Below, piece after piece: positions 33,002-41,850 of a stretch of 64,000 bases of DNA. A program made the translations under genes and the position numbers. The notes beneath the pieces were generated by a model. The model saw only the letters and a list, made by a program, of their open reading frames with translations. It ran no database searches and had not been told where the DNA came from. This DNA comes from JASHPR01 sp963795055 (GTDB lineage Bacteria > Actinomycetota > Actinomycetes > Streptosporangiales > Streptosporangiaceae): positions 39,923 through 103,922 of the forward strand of contig CAWCGJ010000004.1 of NCBI GenBank assembly GCA_963795055.1. The letters are read 5' to 3'. Each line of letters begins with the position of its first letter. Position 1 is the first letter of the stretch.

Positions 33002-35179
33002 CTAACGGATCAGGGGATCGCGGGGCAGGCCAAGGATCCGCTCGGCGATCTGGTTGCGCTTGATCTCCGACGTCCCGCCCGCGATCGACATGGAGCGGTT
33101 CAGCAGCACCAGCGTCCCGGCGATGGCCCCCGGACCGTCGAGGAACGCGAGGTCGGGCCCGGCCAGCTCGGCCAGGATGGCGGCCGCCTCGTGCCCGTTC
33201 TCCGACAGCAGCAGCTTGGTGATGTTGCCCTCCGGGCCGGGGCCGCCGCCCGCCACCGCGCGGTGCGCGCTGCGCAGGTTCAGCGCGGTCATGGCCTGGG
33301 TGCTGGCGATGTGCCGGCCGACCCGCGCGGCCCCGCCGGGCAGGCGCTCCGGGTGCGCGTCCAGCGGCCCGATGAGCGCGTCGGGCGGCAGGGACATCGC
33401 GTTGCCGGCGCCGCCGCCGATGCTCACGCTCTCGTTGCCGAGGGTGGCCCGGGCCACCGTCCAGCCGCCGTCGACCGGCCCGACCACGTCCTCGTCGGGG
33501 ACGAACACGTCGTCGAAGAAGACCTCGTTGAAGTCCGAGTGCCCGGTCGGCATCTTCAGCGGCCGAACCGAGACGCCCTTGGCCTTCATGTCGATGACCA
33601 TCGTGGTGATGCCCTGGTGCTTGGGCGCGTCCGGGTTCGTGCGCACGGTGGCGAAGCCGTAGCGGGCCAGGTGCGCGCCGCTGGTCCACACCTTCTGGCC
33701 GTTGACCAGCCAGCCCCCGCCCACCTCCCCATCCCCCCTCACCCGGGTCCCCCTGGTCCGGATACCGGCCGCGTCGGAGCCGGCCCCGGGCTCGCTGAAC
33801 AGCTGGCACCAGATCACCTCCTGGTTCAGCGCGGCGGGCACCCAGCGCTCGACCTGGTCCGGCGTGCCGTGCTGGATCAGGGTGAGGATCACCCACCCGG
33901 TGATCCCGTAGGACGGGCGCTTCAGCCCGGCCGCGCCGAACTCCTGCTCGATGACCAGTTGCTCGACCGCGCTCGCGTCCCGGCCCCACGGCCTGGGCCA
34001 GTGCGGCATCAGGAGGCCGGACTCGATCAGGGCCTGCCGCCGGGTGTCGGCGTCGAGGTCACGCAGGCGCTCGATGTCCGGCCGGACCGAGGCCCGGATG
34101 TCCTCGGCCTCGGGCGGGAGGTCGATCGCGGCGGCCCGGCGGACGCCCCGGCGGACCAGGCCGGTGACGTCCTGCGCCGCGGCCTCGGCGTCGACCAGGG
34201 CCGCGATGGCCGCGGCCCGGCGCAGGTAGAGGTGGGCGTCGTGCTCCCAGGTGAAGCCGATCCCGCCGTGTACCTGGATGTTGAGCTGCGCGTTCGTCAC
34301 GGCCGCGGGCACGGCGAGCGCCGCGGCGATCGCCGCGGTGTAGCTGAGCTGGTCGCCGTCGGCCGCGGCCGCGCGGGCCGCGTCCCACACGGCCGCGGTC
34401 GCGACCTCCGCGGCCACCAGCATGTTGGCGCAGTGGTGCTTCACCGCCTGGAAGGTGGCGATCGGCCGGCCGAACTGCTCGCGCACCTTGGCGTACTCGG
34501 CGGCCTGCTCGGTGGTCTCGCGGGCGACGCCGGATGCCTCGGCGGCCAGCAGCGTCCGGGCCAGGTCGGTGAGCACGCGCCGCCCGCCGGGCAGCACAGT
34601 GGCGGGCGCGGCCGTGAGGGTCAGCCGGGCGGCCCGCCGGGCCGGGTCGATGTTGGCCGGGACCTCGGCCTTGACGCCGCCGTCGGCGACCTCGATGACC
34701 AGCGCGTCCTCGCCGGCCGCGACGATCAGCACGTCGGCCAGGCCGCCGCCGAGCACCACGCCGGCCGGGCCGTGCGCGACGGCGTCGCGGACGGTCACGT
34801 CACCGCCGAGCGCTACCGCGCCGACCGCGGAGCCGCTGGCCAGGCCGGGCAGCAGGCGGGATGCGACGTCGGGCGGGGCGGCCGCGGCGAGCACCGCGCT
34901 GGCGATCACCGACGGCACGAACGGCCCGGGCGCCACGGCCCGGCCGAACTCCTCGACCACCACGACCAGCTCGGGCAGGCCGAAGCCCGAGCCGCCGTAT
35001 TCCTCGGGGATGTGCAGCCCGAGCCAGCCCAGCTCGCCCAGCTCCGCCCAGAAGGCGGGCAGCTGTTCGGTCTCCGCATCGAGCAGGGCCCGGGCCGCCT
35101 CCCGGGCGCCGCGGGCGCGCAGGAAGTCGGACACGGTCTGGGCGAGCGTACGGTGATCATCGGTGATGGCGATCGACAT
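33002..35179 (-). CDS. Fused double acyl-CoA dehydrogenase (FadE34-like)
   Basis: 725 residues holding two acyl-CoA dehydrogenase units. Unit 1 (about 1-330) has LGELGWLGLHIPEEYGGSG, VREQFGRPIATFQAVKHHCAN and VHGGIGFTWEHDAHLYLRR. Unit 2 (about 345-725) has WCQLFSEPGAGSDAAGIRTR, GQKVWTSGAHLARYGFATVR and SIAGGTSEIKRNQIAERILG. Fused FadEs of this size include mycobacterial FadE34, which acts on steroid side-chain CoA esters. Only one FAD site may be functional. It stands next to the thioesterase tesB on the same strand. Confidence 0.92.
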   Translation of the reverse strand: MSIAITDDHRTLAQTVSDFLRARGAREAARALLDAETEQLPAFWAELGELGWLGLHIPEEYGGSGFGLPELVVVVEEFGRAVAPGPFVPSVIASAVLAAAAPPDVASRLLPGLASGSAVGAVALGGDVTVRDAVAHGPAGVVLGGGLADVLIVAAGEDALVIEVADGGVKAEVPANIDPARRAARLTLTAAPATVLPGGRRVLTDLARTLLAAEASGVARETTEQAAEYAKVREQFGRPIATFQAVKHHCANMLVAAEVATAAVWDAARAAAADGDQLSYTAAIAAALAVPAAVTNAQLNIQVHGGIGFTWEHDAHLYLRRAAAIAALVDAEAAAQDVTGLVRRGVRRAAAIDLPPEAEDIRASVRPDIERLRDLDADTRRQALIESGLLMPHWPRPWGRDASAVEQLVIEQEFGAAGLKRPSYGITGWVILTLIQHGTPDQVERWVPAALNQEVIWCQLFSEPGAGSDAAGIRTRGTRVRGDGEVGGGWLVNGQKVWTSGAHLARYGFATVRTNPDAPKHQGITTMVIDMKAKGVSVRPLKMPTGHSDFNEVFFDDVFVPDEDVVGPVDGGWTVARATLGNESVSIGGGAGNAMSLPPDALIGPLDAHPERLPGGAARVGRHIASTQAMTALNLRSAHRAVAGGGPGPEGNITKLLLSENGHEAAAILAELAGPDLAFLDGPGAIAGTLVLLNRSMSIAGGTSEIKRNQIAERILGLPRDPLIR

Positions 35180-35267
35180 GAGTGAACAGTACCCTCTATT
35201 CAGCCGGCCGGGACGTTTGGCCGGGTTATACCCGCGGGGCCGCCTGCTCTCCCGTCGGCCGCCCGGA

Positions 35268-36068
35268 TCAGGCGGTCCGGTAGACCGATTCCTGCGCGAT
35301 CCCGGCCGCCAGCCGGCCGTCCCGGCCGAAGATCCGCCCCGTGTACATCCCGCGGCCGCCCGCGATCGATTCCGGCTGCAGGTCCATCAGCACCCAGTCG
35401 TCGAGCGCGACCCGGCGGTAGAACCAGACCGCATGGTCGATGCTGGTCGGCGGGCCGACCTGACGCAGGCCCGGCACCGCGGCCAGCCCGGTGAACATGT
35501 CGGAGACGTAGGCCAGGGCGCAGTCGTGCAGGGTCTCGTCGGCCAGGCTGTCGCGCGCCCGCAGCCACACCCGGGAGGGCCACTGCTGGCCGGCCTGGGG
35601 CTGCTCGGGCAGCCTGATCTCCACCCCGTGCAGCGTGAACCGGGTTTCCAGCTCCGGCAGGCCGTCCGGCCCGGCGACGTCGGGCGCCGGGTGCGCCTGG
35701 TAGTCCGGGCCCGGCTCGGTGACGTGAAACGACGCGGCCATGTTGAAGATGACATTCCCCTGCTGCACCGCGATGACCCGGCGGTTGGAGTAGGAGCGGC
35801 CGTCCCGGTCGCGGTACACGGTCAGCAGCACCCGGCATGACGCGTCGCCCCGGCTCAGGAAGTACCCGTGCAGGGAATGCGGGTGCCGGCCGGAGTCCAC
35901 GGTCGCCGCCGCGGCGCGCAGCGCCTGCGCCGCGACCTGCCCGCCGTACAGGCCGGCCGGGCCGTCGCCGTCGTGTACCACGGTGGTCAGGAACAGGTCG
36001 GTCTCGACGCGTTCCAGGGTCAGCAGGTCGAGCAGTCCGGGACCGACGCGTTCGGCTGGGCCAGGCAT
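35268..36068 (-). CDS. tesB: Acyl-CoA thioesterase II (TesB-like)
   Basis: 266 residues forming a double hot-dog. The N-terminal half has LYGGQVAAQALRAA and LHGYFLSRGDA, and the C-terminal half has SIDHAVWFYR, carrying the likely catalytic Asp, followed by YTGRIFGRDGRLAAGIAQES with the catalytic-type Gln. It hydrolyses acyl-CoA to free acid and CoA, possibly releasing stalled intermediates. A 10-bp palindrome lies between it and the divergent SDR-FadR operon. Confidence 0.92.
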   Translation of the reverse strand: MPGPAERVGPGLLDLLTLERVETDLFLTTVVHDGDGPAGLYGGQVAAQALRAAAATVDSGRHPHSLHGYFLSRGDASCRVLLTVYRDRDGRSYSNRRVIAVQQGNVIFNMAASFHVTEPGPDYQAHPAPDVAGPDGLPELETRFTLHGVEIRLPEQPQAGQQWPSRVWLRARDSLADETLHDCALAYVSDMFTGLAAVPGLRQVGPPTSIDHAVWFYRRVALDDWVLMDLQPESIAGGRGMYTGRIFGRDGRLAAGIAQESVYRTA

Positions 36069-36101
36069 GGGCCATTGATATCACAGGCTGATTGGATAAA
36101 T

Positions 36102-36111
36102 TAGTTAACTA
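36102..36111. promoter_or_regulatory. TAGTTAACTA palindrome between tesB and SDR-FadR operon
   Basis: A perfect 10-bp palindrome lies 34 bases from tesB and 24 bases before the SDR start, in an AT-rich stretch (GATAAATTAG). It contains the same GTTAA/TTAAC core as the site at 31715, so it could be the operator of the FadR-type protein encoded downstream. Confidence 0.45.
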
Positions 36112-36135
36112 CTACTCGCCCGAAAGGGATCGGCT

Positions 36136-37038
36136 ATGGGAGCACTCGACGGCCGCGTCGCGGTCATCACCGGCGCCGGGCGCGGCCTCGGCCGCGAGCA
36201 TGCGCTGCTGTTCGCGGCCGAGGGCGCGAAGGTCGTCGTCAACGACGTCGGCGGCGGCCCGGACGGGGCGGGCAGCGACGCCGGGCAGGCCCGCCAGGTC
36301 GCCGACGAGATCCTCGCCGCCGGCGGCGAGGCGGTCGCCAGCACCGACGACGTCACCGGCGCCGACGGCGCGCAGCGGGTGATCCAGCAGGCCATCGACG
36401 AGTTCGGCGCGCTGCACGTGCTGGTGAACAACGCCGGGATCCTGCGTGACCGCACGATCGTCAACATGACCGACGGCGAGTGGGACGACGTGATCCGGGT
36501 CCACCTGCGGGGGCACTTCATGCCGGCCCGCGCGGCGGCCAGGTACTGGCGCGAGCAGTCCAAGGCCGGCCGCGACCTGCGGCCGTCGATGATCAACACG
36601 ACGTCGACCTCCGGCCTGTTCAACAACCCCGGGCAGGCCAACTACGGCGCCGCGAAGACGGGCATCACGTCGCTGACGATCATCGCCCAGCGGGAGCTTG
36701 ACCGGTACGGGGTGAAGGTCAACGCGATCGCCCCGGCCGCCCGGACCAGGCTGACCATGGCCACTCCCGGCATTCCCGAGGATTTCCTGCGGCCCCCGGC
36801 CGACGGCTTCGACGCGATGGACCCGGCGAACGTGTCACCGTTCGTCGGCTACCTGGCCACCGCGGACTGCCCGATCAAGGGCCGCATCTTCTACGTCGCG
36901 GGCGGCGGGATCCACCTGTTCCAGCCGTTCGCGATCATCGACGGGGTGGTCAAGGACGGCCGGTGGACGATCGGGGAACTGGCGGAGGAGGCGGCCCGCC
37001 TGGCCGACGTGCCGCTGCGCCTGGGCCGGCCGTCGTGA
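36136..37038 (+). CDS. SDR / MFE-2-type 3-hydroxyacyl-CoA dehydrogenase-like
   Basis: 300 residues. TGAGRGLGREHA is the coenzyme motif, NNAG near residue 96, and TSTSGLFNNPGQANYGAAKTGI provides Ser, Tyr and Lys. The inserted loop VNDVGGGPDGAGSDAGQARQVADEI and the order of motifs resemble the dehydrogenase domain of peroxisomal MFE-2/17beta-HSD4, which oxidises 3-hydroxyacyl-CoA. Unlike short SDRs it has a longer tail that lacks VDGG. It overlaps its regulator (GTGA). Confidence 0.88.
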   Translation: MGALDGRVAVITGAGRGLGREHALLFAAEGAKVVVNDVGGGPDGAGSDAGQARQVADEILAAGGEAVASTDDVTGADGAQRVIQQAIDEFGALHVLVNNAGILRDRTIVNMTDGEWDDVIRVHLRGHFMPARAAARYWREQSKAGRDLRPSMINTTSTSGLFNNPGQANYGAAKTGITSLTIIAQRELDRYGVKVNAIAPAARTRLTMATPGIPEDFLRPPADGFDAMDPANVSPFVGYLATADCPIKGRIFYVAGGGIHLFQPFAIIDGVVKDGRWTIGELAEEAARLADVPLRLGRPS

Positions 37039-37826
37039 ACGTCGCGGCCCCCGTGCGCGGCCCGGTCGGCCAGCGCGTGCGGGCCCCGAAAACGGCTGAG
37101 CTCATCGCGTCGCACCTGCGCGGCCAGATCGTCCGTGGCGAGCTGGCCACCGGCCAGACCCTGCCGTCCGAGGGCGCGCTGATGGAGACGTTCGGCGTGT
37201 CCCGGCCGACGTTGCGGGAGGCGTTCCGGATCCTGGAGACCGAGTCGCTGATCAACGTCCGGCGCGGCTCGCGGGGCGGCGCGCGCGTGGTGGCGCCGGA
37301 CGTCGCGGTGGCCGCCCGGTACGTCGGCCTGCTGCTGCAGGTGACCCGCACCACGATCGCGGACGTGCAGCAGGCCAGGATGGTGATCGAGCCGGCCGCC
37401 GCGGGCCTGCTGGCGTCGCGCCGGACCGGGGCCGACCTCGACGACCTGACCAGCTGCGTCGCCGACCTGGCGGCCCTCGCGGAAAGCGACGGGGCGCCCG
37501 CCGCCGCCGAGGCCTGGCTGCGGGCCACCCAGCGGTTCGGTGAGCTGATCCTGGAGCGGGCCGGAAACCAGACGCTGGCCGTCCAGGCCGCGGTGCTGCG
37601 CGAGGTCATGGCCGCGCACCTGCGCACGGTGGTGTTGCGGACCTTCGATCGCCCCGGCGCCAGGGAGGATCTCCGCAAGACGGTCAAGTCCTACCGCAGG
37701 CTCGTTCTCCTGCTCGACGCCCGGGACGCCGAGGGCGCGCAGCGCCACTGGCGCGCGTACCTGGAGGCCGTCGGCCGCGCGCTGCTCCGCGGCGACGCCG
37801 GCGCCATCGTCGACCTGTTCGGCTGA
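37035..37826 (+). CDS. FadR/GntR family transcriptional regulator
   Basis: 263 residues from GTG 37035, overlapping the SDR stop (GTGA). The N-terminal winged helix is ELATGQTLPSEGALMETFGVSRPTLREAFRILETESLINVRRGSRGGARV in pieces up to about residue 95. The rest is an FCD-type helical domain (ARMVIEPAAAGLLAS...). It is probably the local regulator of the SDR and possibly tesB. Its effector is unknown but the context suggests an acyl-CoA. Confidence 0.9.
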   Translation: MNVAAPVRGPVGQRVRAPKTAELIASHLRGQIVRGELATGQTLPSEGALMETFGVSRPTLREAFRILETESLINVRRGSRGGARVVAPDVAVAARYVGLLLQVTRTTIADVQQARMVIEPAAAGLLASRRTGADLDDLTSCVADLAALAESDGAPAAAEAWLRATQRFGELILERAGNQTLAVQAAVLREVMAAHLRTVVLRTFDRPGAREDLRKTVKSYRRLVLLLDARDAEGAQRHWRAYLEAVGRALLRGDAGAIVDLFG

Positions 37827-37834
37827 CCGGCCTT

Positions 37835-37888
37835 CCATGATCACGGGGACTTTTCCCGCATGCGGGTCAAATTCCTGCACGATCATGG
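37835..37888. repeat. REP-like palindromic intergenic element
   Basis: CCATGATC (37835-37842) and GATCATGG (37881-37888) enclose a perfect 12-bp palindrome CCCGCATGCGGG (37855-37866). The nested structure is in the gap between the FadR gene and the MDR gene. It may be a terminator or one copy of a dispersed palindrome. Confidence 0.6.
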
Positions 37889-37928
37889 TTCCGCCGCAGC
37901 CGGCCCGTGCCTGCCTTAGGGTTCAGAC

Positions 37929-38873
37929 ATGCGTGTTACCGCGGCCCGGCTGGTGCAGCACGGCCAGCCGCTCCAGGTGGAGGAGCTTGACCTCGGCGAG
38001 CCTGGTGATCAGGAAGTCGTCTTGGACGTCGCCTACTCCGGCGTGAACCCCGTGGACATGTACGGCGCGCTGGGGCTGGTCGCCCCGGAGGCGCCGGTGC
38101 CGCGGACCCTCGGCACCGAGGCAGCCGGGATCGTGGAGGGCCGGCGGGTCATGGTCCGCGGCTACGGCCTCGGCACGATCCGCGACGGCCTGTGGGCCAG
38201 TGCCGCGATCGTCCCGCGGGGCGCGCTCATCGACGTGCCCGACGGTGTTGACCTGCGCGCGGCCGCCGCGATGGGCATCGCCGGGGTGACCGCGTGGCGG
38301 ACGGTCACCGAGGTGGCCCAGGTGGGCGCCGACGACACCGTGCTGGTCCTCGGGGCCAAGGGCGGCGTCGGCAGCATCGTGCTGTCCCTGGCGAGCGGCA
38401 TCGGCGCCACCGTGGTGGGGCAGACCGGCGAGGCCGAGAACCGCGAATGGATCAAGGCGCACGGCGCGGACTACGCGGTCGTCACCGACGCCGAAGGCCT
38501 GGCCGAGGCCCTGGCCGACCTGCGGCCGACCGTGGTGTTCGACGCGCTCGGCGGCGGGTTTACCGGGGCCGCCGTCGAGGCCCTGCAACCCTACGGCCGC
38601 CTGGTCCTGTACGGCGCGTCCGCGGGGCCCGAGGGCCTGGTGCCGTTGCGCACGCTGTACCGCAAGAGCATCACGATCCGGAGCTACGCGGGCCTGATGG
38701 CCTCCGACGAGGACCTCGCGGCCGCGATCCGGCAGGCGCTGTCGGCCGTGGTGGCGGGCCGGATGACCGTGCCGATCGAGGCGGCCATCCCGCTGAAGCA
38801 GGCCAACGACGCGTTCGAGCGGATCCGGCAGCGCCGCGTGCGCGGCAAGCTGGTGCTGGACGCCCAGGGCTGA
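37929..38873 (+). CDS. Zinc-free MDR oxidoreductase (quinone oxidoreductase-like)
   Basis: 314 residues. GVNPVDMYG and PVPRTLGTEAAGIVEG form the N-terminal catalytic domain, VLVLGAKGGVGSIVLSLA is the coenzyme motif, and AFERIRQRRVRGKLVLD the usual C-terminus. No zinc ligands (Cys) are seen. It is a likely NADPH-dependent enone or quinone reductase. Single gene downstream of the REP-like palindrome. Substrate unknown. Confidence 0.9.
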   Translation: MRVTAARLVQHGQPLQVEELDLGEPGDQEVVLDVAYSGVNPVDMYGALGLVAPEAPVPRTLGTEAAGIVEGRRVMVRGYGLGTIRDGLWASAAIVPRGALIDVPDGVDLRAAAAMGIAGVTAWRTVTEVAQVGADDTVLVLGAKGGVGSIVLSLASGIGATVVGQTGEAENREWIKAHGADYAVVTDAEGLAEALADLRPTVVFDALGGGFTGAAVEALQPYGRLVLYGASAGPEGLVPLRTLYRKSITIRSYAGLMASDEDLAAAIRQALSAVVAGRMTVPIEAAIPLKQANDAFERIRQRRVRGKLVLDAQG

Positions 38874-38879
38874 CGCCGG

Positions 38880-39362
38880 TCAGCCGGAGGAGCCGAACAG
38901 CCGGGCGGCCCGGCGGGCGATCTCCTCGCCGGAGACGTGCTCGATGCGCTGGCTGAGCATCCACTGCTGGCCGAACGGGTCGCGCAGCCGCCCGCCGCGC
39001 TCGCCGTAGAACTGGTCCGCCAGCGGGAAGATGACCTCGGCGCCCGCGGCGACCGCGCGTTCCCACGCTGCGTCCACGTCCGGCCAGTAGGTGGCCATGA
39101 TCGCGGTGACGGCCCCGCCGGCCGACGGGGGAGCCTGGGCGGGCGCGCCGTTATCCCCGGCCTCCTCGGTGATCATCACGATGGAGTCGCCGATGCGCAC
39201 CTCCGCGTGGATCAGCTCGCCGCCCGGCCCGGTGAACCGCTCGCCGACTTCCTCGGCGCCGAACGCGGCGGCGTAGAAGCCGATGGCCTCGGCGCCGCCG
39301 CGGACCACCAGCCGCGGCGTCACCGTGTGCAGGTGCCCGGGAATCGGATCGACGGATGTCAT
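38880..39362 (-). CDS. VOC / glyoxalase-like (PhnB-type) protein
   Basis: 160 residues. VTPRLVVRGGAEAIGFYAAAFGAEEVGER, then HAEVRIGDSIVMITEE, then FYGERGGRLRDPFGQQWML are the PhnB/YdcJ-type vicinal-oxygen-chelate pattern. The ATG at 39362 follows GGAGGTGAG; the ORF's upstream extension is unlikely. Typical metal ligands (His/Glu) are at HAE and GER. Function unknown; such proteins are often resistance or lactoylglutathione-lyase-like. Confidence 0.88.
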   Translation of the reverse strand: MTSVDPIPGHLHTVTPRLVVRGGAEAIGFYAAAFGAEEVGERFTGPGGELIHAEVRIGDSIVMITEEAGDNGAPAQAPPSAGGAVTAIMATYWPDVDAAWERAVAAGAEVIFPLADQFYGERGGRLRDPFGQQWMLSQRIEHVSGEEIARRAARLFGSSG

Positions 39363-39637
39363 TAGTGCCTCACCTCCGTGGCCATCGTGCCGCACCGCCG
39401 CCGCGCCGGATTGTACGAATCGGAATCCATAACGGACCGGCCGGGGTCCCGGCGGCTACGCGCCGGCCAGCAGCGGCTTCCTCAAGCAGCCGCCGCCCGC
39501 TCGGCGCCGAGTCCGTCACCGCGACCGACGGCGACCCCGGCAACGTCATCGGGCTCTGCCTGCCGCTGCTGCGGCGGATGCTCGCCGACCTGGGAGTGGC
39601 GATCACCGACCTGTGGCGGGAGCCCGGCTGACCGCGG
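39363..39637. other. Gene-poor stretch before SDR remnant
   Basis: No intact gene is seen. A short + frame ending at 39631 contains TATDGDPGNVIGLCLPLLRRMLADLGVAI, vaguely like a methyltransferase segment but too short to name. Confidence 0.4.
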
Positions 39638-39760
39638 CGGCTGTCCGCCGAGACCGGGCGCACGGTGACGGGCCTGGCCTGCGACGTCACCGACGAGCGC
39701 GCCGTCGCGGACCTGGTCGACGCGGTCCTGCCCGTCGACGGCGGCTGGACCGCGCACTGA
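39638..39760 (+). pseudogene. SDR remnant with internal deletion
   Basis: The frame reads RLSAETGRTVTGLACDVTDERAVADLVDA, an SDR D-V-T segment, and then immediately VLPVDGGWTAH and stop, the standard SDR C-terminus. The catalytic middle (NNAG, Ser, YxxxK) and the start are missing. It lies just before the hydrolase gene. Confidence 0.7.
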
Positions 39761-39843
39761 ACTGCGCGCGTGCCCCGGATAGGTCTCGGGTATGTCCCCC
39801 GGTGCGCCCCGGGCCGGGGCGACTGGATCGGGAGGAGGCCGGG

Positions 39844-40740
39844 ATGGCACGGCGCGATATCGAGTTCGACGCGGAAGGCGTGACCTTGCGCGGCTGGTTC
39901 TACTCGGGAGAGGGCAGCGCGAGCGGGGCGACCGTGGTCATGGCGCACGGGTTCTCCGCGGTCAAGGAGATGTACCTGGACAGCTTCGCCGAGGCGTTCG
40001 CTGCGGCCGGGCTGAACGCCCTGGTGTTCGACAATCGCTGCTTCGGCGCCAGCGACGGCGAGCCCCGCCAGGAGATCGACCCGTGGGCGCAGGTCCGCGA
40101 CTACCGGCACGCCATCACCTACGCCAGCACCCTGCCGGAGGTCAGCCCGCAGCGGATCGGGGTGTGGGGGAGCAGCTACTCCGGCGGCCACGTCATGGTG
40201 GTCGCGGCGATCGACCGCCGGGTCAAGGCGGTGGTCAGCCAGGTGCCGCTGATCAGCGGCCACGACAACCTGCGCGCGCTGGTCCGGGCCGATTTCATCG
40301 CCGGGTTCCGGGAGATGTTCGACGCCGACCGGCTCGCCCGGTTCCGCGGCGAGGCGCCGGCCATGGTCCCGGTGGTGGACCCCGACCCGCTGGCGCCCTC
40401 GGCTCTGCCGACGCCGGACTCCTGGGAGTGGTTCAGCGAGACCGGCAAGACCCGCGCGCCCGCCTGGCGCAACGAGGTGACGCTGCGCAGCGTCGAGATG
40501 TTCACCGAGTACGAGCCGGGCGTTTACCTGCCCTGGATCAGCCCGACGCCGCTGCTGCTGGTGGTGGCCGCGGGCGATCACCTGGTGCCGTCCGAGCTCG
40601 CGATCGCCGCGTTCGAGAACGCACGCCAGCCCAAGGAGCTGGTGATCCTGCCCGACGGCCACTTCGACGCCTACGTGAAGGGCTTCGAGACGGCCAGCGG
40701 CTCCGCGCGTGACTGGTTCACGCGCTACCTAATCGGCTGA
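39844..40740 (+). CDS. Alpha/beta hydrolase (dienelactone hydrolase-like)
   Basis: 298 residues. VVMAHGFSAVKEMYLD gives the oxyanion region, GSSYSGGHVMV the nucleophile elbow (about residue 113), an Asp in AAGDHLVP and the catalytic His in PDGHFDAY. This matches the actinobacterial hydrolases annotated as DLH-family or S9/S15-like. The ATG follows GGAGGAGG. No signal peptide. Substrate unknown. Confidence 0.88.
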   Translation: MARRDIEFDAEGVTLRGWFYSGEGSASGATVVMAHGFSAVKEMYLDSFAEAFAAAGLNALVFDNRCFGASDGEPRQEIDPWAQVRDYRHAITYASTLPEVSPQRIGVWGSSYSGGHVMVVAAIDRRVKAVVSQVPLISGHDNLRALVRADFIAGFREMFDADRLARFRGEAPAMVPVVDPDPLAPSALPTPDSWEWFSETGKTRAPAWRNEVTLRSVEMFTEYEPGVYLPWISPTPLLLVVAAGDHLVPSELAIAAFENARQPKELVILPDGHFDAYVKGFETASGSARDWFTRYLIG

Positions 40741-40743
40741 GCG

Positions 40744-41850
40744 TCACAGCTCCGCCGCGTAGTGCGCGACGGCCTCCTCGTCCCACTCCAGGCCGTTGCC
40801 GGGGACGTCGGGCAGGTGCAGCTCGCCGGAGCGGACCTCGAACGGGCGCGCCAGCACCGGATGGGCCCAGTCCTGCCACTCCAGCCAGTGCCGGGTCGGC
40901 GTGACGCGCAGCAGGTGGCCGGAGACCTCCGGGTACAGGTGGGAGGACATCGGCAGGCCGGCCACGTCCGCGATCGCCGCGGCCCGCAGCCAGCCCGTCA
41001 CCCCGCCGATCCGCATCAGGTCCGGCATGACCAGGTCACAGGCCTGGGCCCGGATCGCCTCATCCATGGCGCGCGGGCCGTAGAAGTTCTCCCCGAGCAT
41101 GACCGGCGTGCCGATGTCGCGGGCGAGGCGGGCGTGGCCGTTCAGGTCGTCATAGCGCATCGGCTCCTCGATCCACGCCAGGCCCTCCCCGTCCAGGGCG
41201 CGGCAACGTTGCAGCGCCTCGCCCAGGTCCAGCCCCTGGTTGTAGTCGGCGACCAGGGTGATCCCGTCACCGACCGCCTCCCTGACCTGGCGCACCGCGG
41301 CCAGGTCGTCGGCCGCCAGGGCCCGGCCCACCCGTACCTTCAGCGCGGTGAACCCGCCTTCCGCGAGCAGTTCCAGCGCCTCGTCGCCGGCGGCGGCGGG
41401 CGGGATGAGCCCCAGCCCGTTGCTGTTATAGGCGGGCACGGGCTCCAGGGTGCCGCCGAGCAGCCGGGCCAGGGGTATCCCGGCCGCCTGGGCCAGCGCG
41501 TCCCACAGCGCGCCGTCCAGCCCGGCCACCGCAGCCAGGGCCAGGCCCTGGTACCCGGCCAGGCTGAACCAGCCGCGGGCCTGCTCGTAGAGCGCGGCCG
41601 GGGCGGCCGGCCGCCCGCGCAGCCCGGCGCCGAGGTCACGCAGTACCGGAAGCAGCGCGCCGGCCGCGCGGCTCAGGTAGGGGGCCAGGTAGTTGCGACC
41701 GACAATGCCCTGCTCGGTGGTGACATCGATGAGTACCAGGGGCCAGCGAGGGAAGTCTCCCACCCGCGTCGCCAGCGGGCGCCGCAGCGGCACCACGACC
41801 GCCCGCACGGTGACATCGCGCACGATCAGTCCGGCGTCCGGACCAGTCAT
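40744..41850 (-). CDS. Mandelate racemase/muconate lactonizing enzyme family (MR subgroup)
   Basis: 368 residues, colinear with Pseudomonas mandelate racemase at a constant offset of 7. The metal ligands are Asp202, Glu228 and Glu254, with Asn204 in ADYNQ. Asp277-His304 is the general-base dyad (MPDLMR; SSHLYPE) and Glu324 the electrophile. MR's second base Lys166 is Arg173 here (KVR instead of KTK), and Lys273 is Arg280. The enzyme should bind Mg and abstract an alpha-proton from a carboxylate using the His base; racemisation is uncertain. It converges on the alpha/beta hydrolase with a 3-bp gap. Confidence 0.9.
   Translation of the reverse strand: MTGPDAGLIVRDVTVRAVVVPLRRPLATRVGDFPRWPLVLIDVTTEQGIVGRNYLAPYLSRAAGALLPVLRDLGAGLRGRPAAPAALYEQARGWFSLAGYQGLALAAVAGLDGALWDALAQAAGIPLARLLGGTLEPVPAYNSNGLGLIPPAAAGDEALELLAEGGFTALKVRVGRALAADDLAAVRQVREAVGDGITLVADYNQGLDLGEALQRCRALDGEGLAWIEEPMRYDDLNGHARLARDIGTPVMLGENFYGPRAMDEAIRAQACDLVMPDLMRIGGVTGWLRAAAIADVAGLPMSSHLYPEVSGHLLRVTPTRHWLEWQDWAHPVLARPFEVRSGELHLPDVPGNGLEWDEEAVAHYAAEL

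Noticed and set aside
32930..35185. 751-residue plus-strand frame opposite the fused FadE
   Set aside because: Composition is Arg/Gly/Val with no motif; the minus-strand FadE has both acyl-CoA dehydrogenase units complete.
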